Source: Microbacterium ginsengiterrae (GTDB lineage: Bacteria > Actinomycetota > Actinomycetes > Actinomycetales > Microbacteriaceae). Taken from it: 64,000 nucleotides of DNA. A program made the position numbers and the translations under genes. Below, piece by piece: positions 54,798 through 63,895 of this stretch. Below the pieces are notes generated by a model. That model worked only from the letters and a program-made list of their open reading frames with translations. It did no database searches and was not told where the DNA came from. The stretch covers positions 2,542,001 to 2,606,000 of the forward strand of contig NZ_JACHMU010000001.1 in assembly GCF_014205075.1 (NCBI RefSeq), given 5' to 3'. Each line of letters opens with the position of its first letter. Within the stretch, counting starts at the first letter, position 1.

Positions 54798-55813
54798 TGA
54801 ACATCCCGCTCTGGTTCGAGATCACCGCGTTCGCGGTGCTCATCGTCATCCTCGTCGGCGACCTCATGCTGGTCCGCCTTCGTCCGCACATCCCCTCGAC
54901 GAAGGAATCCAGCCTCTGGGTGGCCTTCTACGTCACACTCGCGCTGGTGTTCGCCGCTCTGCTGTACTTCATCGCCGGCGGGCAGTTCGCCGGCGAGTTC
55001 CTCACCGGATGGGCGCTGGAGTACAGCCTGTCGATCGACAACCTCTTCGTGTTCGTCCTGATCATGGCTCAGTTCTCCGTGCCGCGTCGACTGCAGCAGC
55101 AGGTGCTGATGATCGGCATCATCATCGCCCTCGTGCTCCGAGGGATCTTCATCCTCGCCGGCGTCGCGATCATCGAGAACTTCTCCCCGGTGTTCTACCT
55201 GTTCGGCGTCTTCCTCATCTGGACGGCGATCCGCCAGGCCATGCCGGAGGGCGACCACGACGACGAGGTCAAGCGCGAGAACTTCGTCGTGCGTCTGATC
55301 CGTCGCCGCGTCGACATCAGTGACGAGTACGACGACGGGAAGCTGCGCACCGTGGTCGACGGCAAGAAGATGTGGACGCCGATGATCATCGTCTTCGTGG
55401 CGATCGGCGTGACGGATCTCATGTTCGCGATCGACTCGATCCCGGCGATCTTCAGCATCACGCACGACAGCTTCCTCGTTTTCACCGCGAACATCTTCGC
55501 CCTCATGGGACTGCGTCAGCTGTACTTCCTCCTCGGCGACCTGCTCGACCGGCTGCGCTACCTGCACTACGGCATCGCCGTGATCCTCGGCTTCATCGGC
55601 GTGAAGCTCATCCTCCACGCCATGCACGTCAACGAGCTGCCGTTCATCAACGGCGGAGAGTACATCGAATGGGCCCCGGACATCCCCATCTGGCTGTCGC
55701 TCACCGTCATCCTCGTCGCGATGGGCGCGGCCACGATCGCCAGCCTCATCGCCTCGTCGCGCGACAAGCGCCGCGCGGTGGAATCGACGCATCCGGCGCC
55801 CCCGACGCACTGA
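54797..55813 (+). CDS. TerC-family membrane protein (likely manganese exporter)
   Basis: This 338-residue integral membrane protein has the TerC signatures LTGWALEYSLSIDNLFVF and DLMFAIDSIPAIFSITHD, with conserved aspartates inside helices thought to bind the metal. TerC/Alx/MeeF relatives export Mn2+ and help metalate secreted enzymes. It starts at TTG 54797, about 12 bases after AAAGG; no ATG or GTG is in frame nearby. The leader looks like a Mn-sensing riboswitch, which supports this function. Confidence 0.9.
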   Translation: MNIPLWFEITAFAVLIVILVGDLMLVRLRPHIPSTKESSLWVAFYVTLALVFAALLYFIAGGQFAGEFLTGWALEYSLSIDNLFVFVLIMAQFSVPRRLQQQVLMIGIIIALVLRGIFILAGVAIIENFSPVFYLFGVFLIWTAIRQAMPEGDHDDEVKRENFVVRLIRRRVDISDEYDDGKLRTVVDGKKMWTPMIIVFVAIGVTDLMFAIDSIPAIFSITHDSFLVFTANIFALMGLRQLYFLLGDLLDRLRYLHYGIAVILGFIGVKLILHAMHVNELPFINGGEYIEWAPDIPIWLSLTVILVAMGAATIASLIASSRDKRRAVESTHPAPPTH

Positions 55814-55820
55814 GACGTCG

Positions 55821-55863
55821 ACCACCCGCCGCCGTGTAAACTGACCGACATGCGGCGGGTGGT
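55821..55863 (+). terminator. Inverted repeat serving as terC terminator and flanking the leu promoter
   Basis: ACCACCCGCCGC (55821-55832) and GCGGCGGGTGGT (55852-55863) are a perfect 12-base inverted repeat with a 19-base loop, followed by TCTTCTCCTT. RNA from terC would fold it as a terminator. The loop contains the -10 box of the leu leader, and the right arm is inside the leader peptide gene. Confidence 0.65.
55837..55842 (+). promoter_or_regulatory. -10 box of the leucine leader transcript
   Basis: TAAACT ends seven bases before the ATG of the leader peptide, so the leader transcript is probably leaderless. Confidence 0.5.
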
Positions 55864-55900
55864 TCTTCTCCTTAGCGGCCGCGACGAGACCTCGATCTAG
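55850..55900 (+). CDS. Leucine leader peptide (attenuator of leuCD)
   Basis: A 16-codon frame reads MRRVVLLLSGRDETSI, with Val-Val followed by three leucine codons (CTT, CTC, CTT) that are rare in this genome. It ends in TAG and is followed by an attenuator-like hairpin. This is the design of a translation-coupled leucine attenuator: stalling at the leucine codons would change folding of the RNA ahead of leuC. Confidence 0.75.
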   Translation: MRRVVLLLSGRDETSI

Positions 55901-55916
55901 GCCTTCCTCGTCGCGG
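55879..55916 (+). promoter_or_regulatory. Attenuator hairpin upstream of leuC
   Basis: CCGCGACGAG (55879-55888) pairs perfectly with CTCGTCGCGG (55907-55916). The left arm lies within the leader peptide gene a few codons after the leucine run, so a stalled or moving ribosome would decide whether it forms. No U-tract follows, so it may work on leuC translation or with a terminator factor. Confidence 0.6.
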
Positions 55917-55957
55917 CGTCCAGCGTGGCCGAACCGCCGAATTCTGGAGATACCGAC

Positions 55958-57418
55958 ATGACACAAGATGTTTCCCCCGCTCCCGTGAGCCGTCCGCGCA
56001 CTCTCGCCGAGAAGGTGTGGGACGACCACCTCGTCCTCAAGGGCGAGAACGGCGAGCCCGATCTCATCTACATCGACCTGCACCTCGTGCACGAGGTCAC
56101 CAGCCCTCAGGCCTTCGACGGCCTCCGCACCGAAGGGCGACCGCTGCGGCGCGTCGACCTGACGATCGCGACAGAGGACCACAACACGCCCACCCTCGAG
56201 ATCGACAAGCCGATCGCCGACCTCACCAGCCGCACGCAGATCGAGACCCTGCGCCGCAACGCGGAGGAGTTCGGCGTCCGGATCCACTCGCTCGGCGACG
56301 CCGAGCAGGGCATCGTGCACGTCGTGGGTCCGCAGCTGGGCCTGACGATGCCGGGGATCACGGTGGTGTGCGGCGATTCGCACACCTCGACACACGGTGC
56401 GTTCGGTGCGATGGCCTTCGGCATCGGCACCAGCGAGGTCGAGCACGTCATGGCGACGCAGACACTGCCGCTGAAGCCCTTCAAGACGATGGCGATCACG
56501 GTCGACGGCGAACTCAAGCCGGGCGTGACGGCCAAGGACATCATCCTCGCGGTCATCGCGAAGATCGGCACCGGCGGCGGGCAGGGCTACGTGCTCGAGT
56601 TCCGCGGCAGCGCGATCCGTTCGCTGTCGATGGAGGGCCGGATGACGATCTGCAACATGTCGATCGAGGCGGGTGCGCGCGCCGGCATGGTCGCCCCGGA
56701 CGAGACCACGTTCGCCTATGTCAAGGACAAGCCCCACGCTCCGCAGGGGCAGGACTGGGAGGACGCGGTCGCGTACTGGCGTACCCTGCCCACCGACGAG
56801 GGCGCGGTGTTCGACGCCGAGGTGTTCATCGACGCCGACGAGCTCGAACCGTTCGTCACATGGGGGACGAACCCCGGCCAGGGCAGTTCGTTGTCCTCGA
56901 CGGTGCCGAACCCCGCCGACATCGCCGACCCGAACGAGCGCGCCGCCGCCGAGCGTGCGCTCGAGTACATGGATCTGACCCCTGGTGTCCCGCTCAAGGA
57001 CGTCCCTGTGGATGCCGTCTTCATGGGTTCGTGCACGAACAGCCGGATCGAGGATCTGCGGGCGTTCGCGTCGATCATCCGCGGACGCACCAAGGCGGAG
57101 GGCGTGCGGGTCATGGTCGTCCCCGGCTCGGCGCGGGTGCGACTCGAGGCGGAGGCCGAGGGGATCGACCAGATCGTCAAGGACTTCGGCGCCGAATGGC
57201 GTTTCGCCGGCTGTTCGATGTGCCTGGGGATGAACCCCGATCAGCTCGCCCCGGGTGAGCGCTGCGCATCGACGTCCAACCGCAACTTCGAAGGACGACA
57301 GGGCAAGGGCGGACGCACGCACCTCGTCTCGCCGCTCGTCGCCGCCGCGACCGCGGTACGCGGAACACTGTCCAGCCCGAGTGATCTGGCACCGATCGAG
57401 GAACTGGTGGGAGCCTGA
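55958..57418 (+). CDS. leuC: 3-isopropylmalate dehydratase, large subunit
   Basis: This 486-residue aconitase-family subunit isomerises 2- to 3-isopropylmalate with LeuD. The Fe-S cysteines are in [13 protein letters not shown] and [13 protein letters not shown], and [35 protein letters not shown] in parts is a signature. The start is ATG 55958, eight bases after GGAG; a GTG at 55925 lies upstream of that site. Expression is likely controlled by the leucine leader at 55850. leuD follows after two bases. Confidence 0.96.
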   Translation: MTQDVSPAPVSRPRTLAEKVWDDHLVLKGENGEPDLIYIDLHLVHEVTSPQAFDGLRTEGRPLRRVDLTIATEDHNTPTLEIDKPIADLTSRTQIETLRRNAEEFGVRIHSLGDAEQGIVHVVGPQLGLTMPGITVVCGDSHTSTHGAFGAMAFGIGTSEVEHVMATQTLPLKPFKTMAITVDGELKPGVTAKDIILAVIAKIGTGGGQGYVLEFRGSAIRSLSMEGRMTICNMSIEAGARAGMVAPDETTFAYVKDKPHAPQGQDWEDAVAYWRTLPTDEGAVFDAEVFIDADELEPFVTWGTNPGQGSSLSSTVPNPADIADPNERAAAERALEYMDLTPGVPLKDVPVDAVFMGSCTNSRIEDLRAFASIIRGRTKAEGVRVMVVPGSARVRLEAEAEGIDQIVKDFGAEWRFAGCSMCLGMNPDQLAPGERCASTSNRNFEGRQGKGGRTHLVSPLVAAATAVRGTLSSPSDLAPIEELVGA

Positions 57419-57420
57419 CC

Positions 57421-58017
57421 ATGGAGAAGTTCACCACGCACACCGGCATCGCCGCCCCGCTGAAGCGCTCGAACGTCGACACCGACCAGATCATCCCCGC
57501 GGTGTTCCTCAAGCGCGTCACGAAGACCGGTTTCGACGACGCGCTGTTCCACGCCTGGCGTCAGGACCCCGACTTCGTCCTCAACCAGGAGCCCTTCCAG
57601 GGCGCATCCGTTCTCGTCGCCGGCCCTGACTTCGGCACCGGATCGAGCCGCGAGCACGCGGTCTGGGCGCTGCGCGACTTCGGCTTCGCTGTCGTGCTGA
57701 GCCCGCGTTTCGCCGACATCTTCCGTGGCAACGCCGGCAAGCAGGGTCTGCTCGCCGCGACGATCTCCGAGGACGACCTGGAGCGCATCTGGGCGGCCAT
57801 CGACGCCGATCCCGGCGCGAAGATCACGGTGGACCTCGAGGCTCGGACGGCGACGATCGGCGATTTCCAGGCCTCCATCGGCGTCGACGATTACACTAGA
57901 TGGCGGCTCCTCGAAGGGCTCGATGACATCGGGCTCACCCTGCGCAACGAAGACAAGATCGCGCAGTTCGAGGCCCGCCGCGAGTCGTGGCGGCCACGTA
58001 CGCTCCCTGTCCGCTGA
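57421..58017 (+). CDS. leuD: 3-isopropylmalate dehydratase, small subunit
   Basis: This 198-residue swivel domain completes the LeuCD enzyme. It has [14 protein letters not shown] and [17 protein letters not shown], the substrate-binding loop. It begins two bases after the leuC stop. Length is normal. Confidence 0.96.
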   Translation: MEKFTTHTGIAAPLKRSNVDTDQIIPAVFLKRVTKTGFDDALFHAWRQDPDFVLNQEPFQGASVLVAGPDFGTGSSREHAVWALRDFGFAVVLSPRFADIFRGNAGKQGLLAATISEDDLERIWAAIDADPGAKITVDLEARTATIGDFQASIGVDDYTRWRLLEGLDDIGLTLRNEDKIAQFEARRESWRPRTLPVR

Positions 58018-58096
58018 CATCGAGCACGTGAGCCTGGGGCACTTTCGCCCCTGCGGTCCAGGCCGCGATTCGTGAACATGAAGTGAGGCTCATCGA

Positions 58097-59464
58097 ATGA
58101 CGACCCCTGTGCGTGCTGACCTTCCCGGTGGCGTATCCGCCCTGACCGGAGACGTGCTGGCGATCCGAGGCGGACGGCCGCTGCGCGGTCGCGTCGACGT
58201 CAAGGGCGCGAAGAACCTCGCGACCAAGGCGATGGTGGCGTCGCTGCTCGGCGAGGACACCAGCATCCTGCGCGACGTGCCGGGAATCAGCGATGTGGCC
58301 GTCGTCCGCTCGCTCCTCGAGGTGCACGGCGTCCGGGTCGCGGAGGGCGATGAGCCCGGCTCGCTGACCTTCGACCCGAGCGACGTCGAGTCCGCTCACA
58401 TGGAGGAGATCGACGCGCACGCCGGCGCCTCCCGCATCCCGATCCTGTTCTGCGGCCCGCTGCTGCACCGACTCGGCCAGGCGTTCATCCCCGACCTCGG
58501 CGGATGCCGCATCGGTGATCGCCCGATCGATTTCCACCTGGACGCGCTGCGCAAGTTCGGCGCCGTCGTCGAGAAGCTCCCCAGCGGCATCCGGCTGTCC
58601 ACACAGGGCGGTCGCCTCCACGGTGCGAACATCCACCTGCCGTACCCGAGCGTCGGCGCGACCGAGCAGGTCCTGCTCACCGCCGTCCGCGCGGAGGGGA
58701 CGACCGAGCTGCGCAATGCCGCCATCGAGCCCGAGATCATGGATCTCATCGCCGTGCTGCAGAAGATGGGCGCGATCATCTCGTACGAGCCCAACCGCGT
58801 CATCCTCATCGAGGGTGTCGAGAAGCTCCGCGGCTACGACCACCGCTCGATCTTCGACCGCAACGAGGCCGCGTCCTGGGCGTCTGCCGCTCTCGCGACC
58901 GACGGCGAGATCTTCGTCGGCGGCGCCAAGCAGCAGGAGATGCTCACTTTCCTCAACGTCTTCCGCAAGGCGGGCGGATGGTTCGACATCCAGGAGGACG
59001 GCATCCTCTTCCGCCGTGCGGGAGACGTGCAGCCCGTCGTCGTGGAGACCGACGTGCACCCGGGCTTCATGACCGACTGGCAGCAGCCGCTCGTCGTCGC
59101 CCTCACCCAGGCCGAGGGTCGCTCGGTCGTCCACGAGACGGTCTACGAGAACCGTATGGGCTTCACCCAGGCGCTGGTCAAGATGGGCGCGGACATCGTC
59201 GTGCACCCGCACGGACTGCAGGACGGACCGCGACGCGTACCGCGCCGCGAGCTCGAGCAGGCCGCGGTGATCACCGGCATCACGCCGCTGCACGGCGCCG
59301 ACATCGTCGTCCCCGATCTGCGCGGGGGCTACAGCCACGTGATCGCGGCGCTCACCGCCACCGGCGAATCCAAGGTCTCCGGCGTCGACATCCTCAGCCG
59401 CGGCTACGAGAAGTTCTTGGCCAAGCTCGACGCCCTCGGCGCCGACTTCGACGTCATCGGCTGA
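58097..59464 (+). CDS. murA: UDP-N-acetylglucosamine 1-carboxyvinyltransferase
   Basis: This 455-residue enzyme adds enolpyruvate to UDP-GlcNAc, the first committed step of peptidoglycan synthesis. The N-terminal KGAKNLATKAMVASLL and the active-site loop GGCRIGDRP are present. The loop keeps cysteine, not the aspartate of mycobacterial MurA, so the enzyme should be open to fosfomycin. The length is slightly longer than the E. coli enzyme, with an extra N-terminus. GAGGCTC lies upstream of the ATG. An acyltransferase, gpsA and ddl follow, all on the same strand. Confidence 0.95.
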   Translation: MTTPVRADLPGGVSALTGDVLAIRGGRPLRGRVDVKGAKNLATKAMVASLLGEDTSILRDVPGISDVAVVRSLLEVHGVRVAEGDEPGSLTFDPSDVESAHMEEIDAHAGASRIPILFCGPLLHRLGQAFIPDLGGCRIGDRPIDFHLDALRKFGAVVEKLPSGIRLSTQGGRLHGANIHLPYPSVGATEQVLLTAVRAEGTTELRNAAIEPEIMDLIAVLQKMGAIISYEPNRVILIEGVEKLRGYDHRSIFDRNEAASWASAALATDGEIFVGGAKQQEMLTFLNVFRKAGGWFDIQEDGILFRRAGDVQPVVVETDVHPGFMTDWQQPLVVALTQAEGRSVVHETVYENRMGFTQALVKMGADIVVHPHGLQDGPRRVPRRELEQAAVITGITPLHGADIVVPDLRGGYSHVIAALTATGESKVSGVDILSRGYEKFLAKLDALGADFDVIG

Positions 59465-59469
59465 CGCGG

Positions 59470-60225
59470 ATGGCATCCGCATCGCCGGAGAAGACCCGGC
59501 CGAGCCTGTTCTGGGTGCTGGCCGTTCTCGTCATACCGTTCGTGAACTTCGTGTCGAAGATGCGCTTCACGGGACGGGAGAAGCTCCCGTCCCGCGGCGC
59601 CTTCGTTCTCGCGCCCAACCACTACTCGGAGTTCGATCCGATCATCGTGGCGGCAGCCGTCTGGAAGATCGGCCGTGCGCCGAGGTTCATGGCCAAGGAG
59701 AGCCTGTTCCGTGTGCCGGTGCTCGGCGCCATCCTTCGGGCGACAGGAATGGTCCCCGTGGCGAGGTCGTCGTCGCGGGCGGCGTCCGCGCAGACGATCG
59801 CCCAGTCCAAGGAGCTGGTCGAGAACGGTCGCGGGGTGATCGTCTACCCGGAGGGCACGCTCACCCGTGACCCTGAGCTGTGGCCGATGCGCGGGAAGTC
59901 CGGTGCGGTACGACTGGCGATGGCCGGCGACATCCCCCTGATCCCGATGGCGCAGTGGGGCACGCAGCAGATCATGGGGCGCTATCAGAAGGGGCTGCGG
60001 ATCTGGCCGCCGCGCCGACCGATCGACATCGTGATCGGCGACCCTGTCGACCTCAGCGACCTGAAGGGCCGCGAGCACCAGCCCGCGGCGATCGCCGAGG
60101 CCACCGAACGGCTGATGAACGCGATCACCGCACTGCTGGAGGACGTCCGGCAGGAGAAGGCCCCCGCGAAGCGGTGGAACCCGACCGAACACGGTCAGAA
60201 GGAGACCGGGCGCCTTGACTCGTAA
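59470..60225 (+). CDS. 1-acyl-sn-glycerol-3-phosphate acyltransferase (PlsC family)
   Basis: This 251-residue membrane-associated acyltransferase makes phosphatidic acid or a related lipid. The HX4D-type motif is NHYSEFD near residue 49, the substrate motif is VYPEGTLTR, and an N-terminal hydrophobic stretch LFWVLAVLVIPFVNFV anchors it. The start is ATG 59470, five bases after murA. It overlaps gpsA by 11 bases; the pair links glycerol-3-phosphate supply to lipid synthesis. Confidence 0.9.
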   Translation: MASASPEKTRPSLFWVLAVLVIPFVNFVSKMRFTGREKLPSRGAFVLAPNHYSEFDPIIVAAAVWKIGRAPRFMAKESLFRVPVLGAILRATGMVPVARSSSRAASAQTIAQSKELVENGRGVIVYPEGTLTRDPELWPMRGKSGAVRLAMAGDIPLIPMAQWGTQQIMGRYQKGLRIWPPRRPIDIVIGDPVDLSDLKGREHQPAAIAEATERLMNAITALLEDVRQEKAPAKRWNPTEHGQKETGRLDS

Positions 60226-61348
60226 GAACACCGACGCGCGAGCCACCCGTGTCACCGTCATCGGCGCAGGCAGCTGGGGGACCACCTTCGGAAAGATCCT
60301 CGCCGACGGCGGTGCCGATGTCACCATGTGGGCCCGCCGCCCGGAACAGGCGCAGGAGATCTCCGAGGGCAAACGGAACACCCGTTACCTCCCCGGCATC
60401 AATCTGCCCCGGTCGATGACCGCGACGCACGAGCTCTCGACGGCGATCGAGGGCGCGGAGCAGGTGTATCTCTCCGTGCCGAGCCAGTCGCTGCGCGAGA
60501 ACCTCAAGGCCCTTCGCCCGCTGCTGGCGAACACCGACATCCCCATCGTGAGCCTCATGAAGGGGGTCGAGCGGACGAGCGGTCTGCGCATGAGCCAGGT
60601 CATCGAGCAGGAGCTCGCCTGTGACCCTGAGCGCATCGCCGTGGCCTCCGGCCCCAACCTCGCACTCGAGATCGCCCGAGAGCAGCCGACGGCCGCCGTG
60701 ATCTCGTCATTGAGTCAGGAGACGGCCGACACGATCGCTCGCGCCGCGCGCAACGGCTACTTCCGCACCTTCGTGAACACGGACGTGATCGGGACGGAGT
60801 TCGGCGGCGTCCTCAAGAACCTCATCGCGGTCGCGATCGGCATCGTCGACGGTGTGGGGTACGGCGAGAACACCAAGGCGTCGATCATCACGCGGGGTCT
60901 CGTCGAGATGACCGACTTCGCCGTCGCCAACGGCGCTCAGCCGGAGACCCTGCAGGGCCTGGCCGGCCTCGGCGACCTCATCGCCACGTGCCAGTCGCCG
61001 CTCAGCCGCAACAACACGGCAGGGCGTCTGCTCGGCCAGGGCTACGGCTACCAGGATGTCGTGAAGCAGATGAATCAGACCGCGGAGGGGCTGGCATCAG
61101 TCGCTCCCGTGCTCCAGCTGGCCCGCGCGGCCGGCGTGCACATGCCCATCGTGGAGCAGGTGAAGATGGTGCTCGACGGGAAGATGAACCCGCGCGACAT
61201 CGCACCGCACCTGACCACGGACGACGACACTCCCCAGGAGGAGCGGACCAATCATGGACAAGCAGACGGTGGTGGTGCTCTTCGGCGGGCGTTCCAGCGA
61301 GCATTCGATCAGTTCCGCCACGGCGGGCGGGGTACTGCAGGCGATTGA
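60215..61348 (+). CDS. gpsA: Glycerol-3-phosphate dehydrogenase [NAD(P)+]
   Basis: This enzyme reduces dihydroxyacetone phosphate to glycerol-3-phosphate for lipids. It has GAGSWGTTFGKILADGG, SLMKGVERTSGLRMS, ASGPNLALEIA and the catalytic lysine region EFGGVLKNLIAVAIGI. The frame is 377 residues long, about 40 more than usual, because it runs 95 bases into ddl; the tail (NHGQADGGGALRRAFQRAF) is basic and without known function. It starts at TTG 60215 inside the end of the acyltransferase gene, about ten bases after AAGGAG. Confidence 0.93.
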   Translation: MTRKNTDARATRVTVIGAGSWGTTFGKILADGGADVTMWARRPEQAQEISEGKRNTRYLPGINLPRSMTATHELSTAIEGAEQVYLSVPSQSLRENLKALRPLLANTDIPIVSLMKGVERTSGLRMSQVIEQELACDPERIAVASGPNLALEIAREQPTAAVISSLSQETADTIARAARNGYFRTFVNTDVIGTEFGGVLKNLIAVAIGIVDGVGYGENTKASIITRGLVEMTDFAVANGAQPETLQGLAGLGDLIATCQSPLSRNNTAGRLLGQGYGYQDVVKQMNQTAEGLASVAPVLQLARAAGVHMPIVEQVKMVLDGKMNPRDIAPHLTTDDDTPQEERTNHGQADGGGALRRAFQRAFDQFRHGGRGTAGD

Positions 61349-62336
61349 CCGCGACCGGTACGAGGTGATCCCGGTCGGGATCACCCGTGAGGGCGCCTTC
61401 GTCCTGGAAGAGGACGCTCCGGCGAAGTTCGCTCTCGACGCCGCGCACCTGCCAGAAGTCGTGGACAACGGCTCCCGCGTGCTCTGGCCGGAGCCGGGCG
61501 GAACGCGGTCGCTGCGAGTGGTGCACGCGGACGGTGAGGTCGAAGACCTCGGCACGATCGATGTCGTGCTGCCGATCCTGCACGGCACGCACGGCGAGGA
61601 CGGCACGATCCAGGGGTATTTCGACACCTTGGAGGTCCCGTACGCGGGCGGCGGAGTGCTCGATTCCGCGCTCTGCATGGACAAGCACTTCATGAAGGTG
61701 GTCCTCGAGGCAGCCGGCATCCGGGTGGCCCCATGGGTCACGGTCCGCCGCGGCGACGGTCCGCACAGTGCCGACGCGCAGCGCGCCGGCATCGAGGCGC
61801 TCGGGCTCCCCGTGTTCGTCAAGCCGGCGCGCGCGGGATCGAGCGTCGGAGTGTCCAAGGTCTCCGATCTCGACGAGCTGGAGGCGGCGCTGGAACTCGC
61901 GTTCGCCGAGGACGAGAAGGTGCTCATCGAATCCGGCGTGAGCGGCCGTGAGATCGAGGTGGCGATCCTCGAGAGCGCCGACGGCGTGCGGGCGTCCCTC
62001 CCCGGCGAGATCGTGCTGACCGCGCGTGGCTTCTACGACTTCGAGGGTAAGTACCTCGGCGGGGACGGCGTCGAGGTCGTGTGTCCCGCAGAGCTCAGCG
62101 ACGATCAGATCACGGCGATCCAGGACACCGGCGTGCGCGCCTTCGCGGCCGTGGACGGCCGAGGTCTCGCCCGTGTGGACATGTTCCTCACCGATGAGGG
62201 CGACCTCGTGGTCAACGAGCTCAACACCATGCCCGGTTTCACGCCGATCTCGATGTTCCCCAAGTGCTGGGTGGCGTCCGGGCTCAGCTACGCCGACCTG
62301 ATCGGCGAGCTCATCGAGGCGGGGCTGCGCCGCTGA
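61254..62336 (+). CDS. ddl: D-alanine-D-alanine ligase
   Basis: This 360-residue ATP-grasp enzyme makes the D-Ala-D-Ala end of the peptidoglycan stem. It has VVLFGGRSSEHSISSATAGGV, LHGTHGEDGTIQGYFDTLEVPYAGGG in parts, KPARAGSSVGVSKV and the metal-binding ELNTMPGFTPISMFP. The start ATG 61254 lies within gpsA. With murA in the same run this is a cell-wall cluster. Its end faces the DUF3515 gene with an 18-base gap. Confidence 0.95.
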   Translation: MDKQTVVVLFGGRSSEHSISSATAGGVLQAIDRDRYEVIPVGITREGAFVLEEDAPAKFALDAAHLPEVVDNGSRVLWPEPGGTRSLRVVHADGEVEDLGTIDVVLPILHGTHGEDGTIQGYFDTLEVPYAGGGVLDSALCMDKHFMKVVLEAAGIRVAPWVTVRRGDGPHSADAQRAGIEALGLPVFVKPARAGSSVGVSKVSDLDELEAALELAFAEDEKVLIESGVSGREIEVAILESADGVRASLPGEIVLTARGFYDFEGKYLGGDGVEVVCPAELSDDQITAIQDTGVRAFAAVDGRGLARVDMFLTDEGDLVVNELNTMPGFTPISMFPKCWVASGLSYADLIGELIEAGLRR

Positions 62337-62354
62337 ATCACGCCCGCAGCCGGG

Positions 62355-62876
62355 TCACGGCGTGCCGTCGAGGAGTTCCTGGGCGTCCTCATCGAGCTCA
62401 TCGGGCGTCGTGCATCGTCCGTCCGCCGGGATCGATGTGATGGCGCCGACGAGCGTGCGGCTGCTGATGACGTCGTTCGAGCTCACCGCGGTGGTGTCGA
62501 TGTACAGCTGCACGGCCGGGTCGCGGCCGTAGGTCGTCACACGGAGGAAGGGCGTGTCTGCGGTGTCGACCAACCAGTCGACGCCTTCGAGCGTGACGCA
62601 CTGCAGATCGGCGGTCGGCCCTGGCACGGTGACGCCGCAGCGCAGGATGATGGCGGTGTCCTCGCCCGGTGCGCCCCAGGCCGCCGAGGCCTGTGCGTCC
62701 GTCCACCGGCGATCGAGGTCGGCGATCGAATCGGCATTCCGCAGACCGGCGGAGACCTCGGCGCACAGCGGGTTGTTCGCATCGTCCGCCGGCTCGAGGT
62801 GCACCGTGGTGGAACAGCCTCCGAGGAACGCCGCGGCCAGCAGCAGGACGGTGGCGACGGCGAGACGGCGGGACAT
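62355..62876 (-). CDS. DUF3515 lipoprotein
   Basis: This 173-residue protein has a lipoprotein signal peptide with lipobox FLGGC (Cys21) and four further cysteines (NNPLCAEV, LRCGV, LQCVTL, GRCTTP) that could form two disulfide bonds. The DUF3515 family is typical of actinobacteria and is commonly next to ddl and thiL, as here. Function is unknown. It is leaderless, with TAGCCT on the minus strand six bases before the ATG. Confidence 0.88.
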   Translation of the reverse strand: MSRRLAVATVLLLAAAFLGGCSTTVHLEPADDANNPLCAEVSAGLRNADSIADLDRRWTDAQASAAWGAPGEDTAIILRCGVTVPGPTADLQCVTLEGVDWLVDTADTPFLRVTTYGRDPAVQLYIDTTAVSSNDVISSRTLVGAITSIPADGRCTTPDELDEDAQELLDGTP

Positions 62877-62882
62877 GATTCC

Positions 62883-62892
62883 AGGCTACCTT
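62883..62892. promoter_or_regulatory. Overlapping divergent leaderless -10 boxes (DUF3515 and thiL)
   Basis: AGGCTACCTT holds a minus-strand TAGCCT (62883-62888), six bases before the DUF3515 start, and a plus-strand TACCTT (62887-62892), seven bases before the thiL ATG. The two boxes share two bases, so only one polymerase can use the site at a time. Confidence 0.55.
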
Positions 62893-62899
62893 TGACAGC

Positions 62900-63895
62900 A
62901 TGCCCTCCCGCTCCGACGACGACGATCCGCGCCTGGGCGACGTCTCAGAAGGCACCGTTCTGCGTGCCATCCTCGCCCGCACGCCGTCCGCCTCGCACAC
63001 GATCCTCGGCCCCGGTGACGACGCGGCCGTTCTGGCGGCGCCGTCCGGCTCGGTGGTCGCCACGACCGACACGCTCGTCCACGGTCCGGACTTCCGCCTC
63101 GCCTGGTCGTCCGGATACGACCTCGGCTGGAAGTCGGCGGCCGTGAACCTCGCCGATGTCGCGGCGATGGGAGCGCGTCCCACCGCACTCCTCGTCGCGC
63201 TGGCCGTGCCGCGCGACCTGCGCCTGTCATTCGTCGAGCAGCTCGCGGACGGATTCAGGGCGGCGTGCGAGGCGCTCGCACCGGGATGCGCAGTGGTCGG
63301 CGGCGACCTGACGGTGTCCGATGTCCTGACCGTCGCGGTCACGGCGCTGGGTGACCTCGAGGGCAGAAGCGCCGTCACGAGGTCCGGCGCCCGCCCGGGA
63401 GACGTCGTCGCCGTCGCCGGGGAGCTCGGACTCTCCGCTCGCGGGCTCGCCGTGCTGTTCGGTCGTTTCCGCGACGGCGACGTGCCCGTACCGGTCGTGG
63501 CCTCGCAACTCGCCGCGGGAGAGCGGGCGGCACTGGACGCCCAACTCCGTCCGTCTCCTCCGATCGGGCTCGGTCCCGTCGCGGCGATGGCGGGAGCGAC
63601 GTCGATGATGGACATCTCGGATGGGCTCGCTCTGGACGCCGGCCGGATGGCATCCGCCTCGGACATCACCATCGACCTGCGTTCCGATTCCCTCGGGGAC
63701 GACCCGCGACTCGCGCTGGCGGGCGGCGAGGACCACGCACTGCTGGCGACCTTCCCGCCCGATGTCCTGCCGCCGGGGTTCCGCGTCATCGGCGACGTGC
63801 GCACGCGAGGTGCCGATGGCGTGCTCTGCGACGGACAGCCGGTGGATGTCGCGGGTTGGGACCCCTACCGCGACTGGGATGCCGCAGCGGGCTGA
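62900..63895 (+). CDS. thiL: Thiamine-monophosphate kinase
   Basis: This 331-residue enzyme phosphorylates thiamine monophosphate to the active diphosphate cofactor, needed for example by IlvB. It has the N-terminal GDDAAVLAAPSGSVVATTDTLV in parts, DLGWKSAAVNLADVAAMGARP, VVGGDLT and MDISDGLALDAGRMA, the AIR-synthase-like signatures. It is probably leaderless (TACCTT at 62887). Its end overlaps the convergent rsmD by 31 bases. Confidence 0.94.
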   Translation: MPSRSDDDDPRLGDVSEGTVLRAILARTPSASHTILGPGDDAAVLAAPSGSVVATTDTLVHGPDFRLAWSSGYDLGWKSAAVNLADVAAMGARPTALLVALAVPRDLRLSFVEQLADGFRAACEALAPGCAVVGGDLTVSDVLTVAVTALGDLEGRSAVTRSGARPGDVVAVAGELGLSARGLAVLFGRFRDGDVPVPVVASQLAAGERAALDAQLRPSPPIGLGPVAAMAGATSMMDISDGLALDAGRMASASDITIDLRSDSLGDDPRLALAGGEDHALLATFPPDVLPPGFRVIGDVRTRGADGVLCDGQPVDVAGWDPYRDWDAAAG

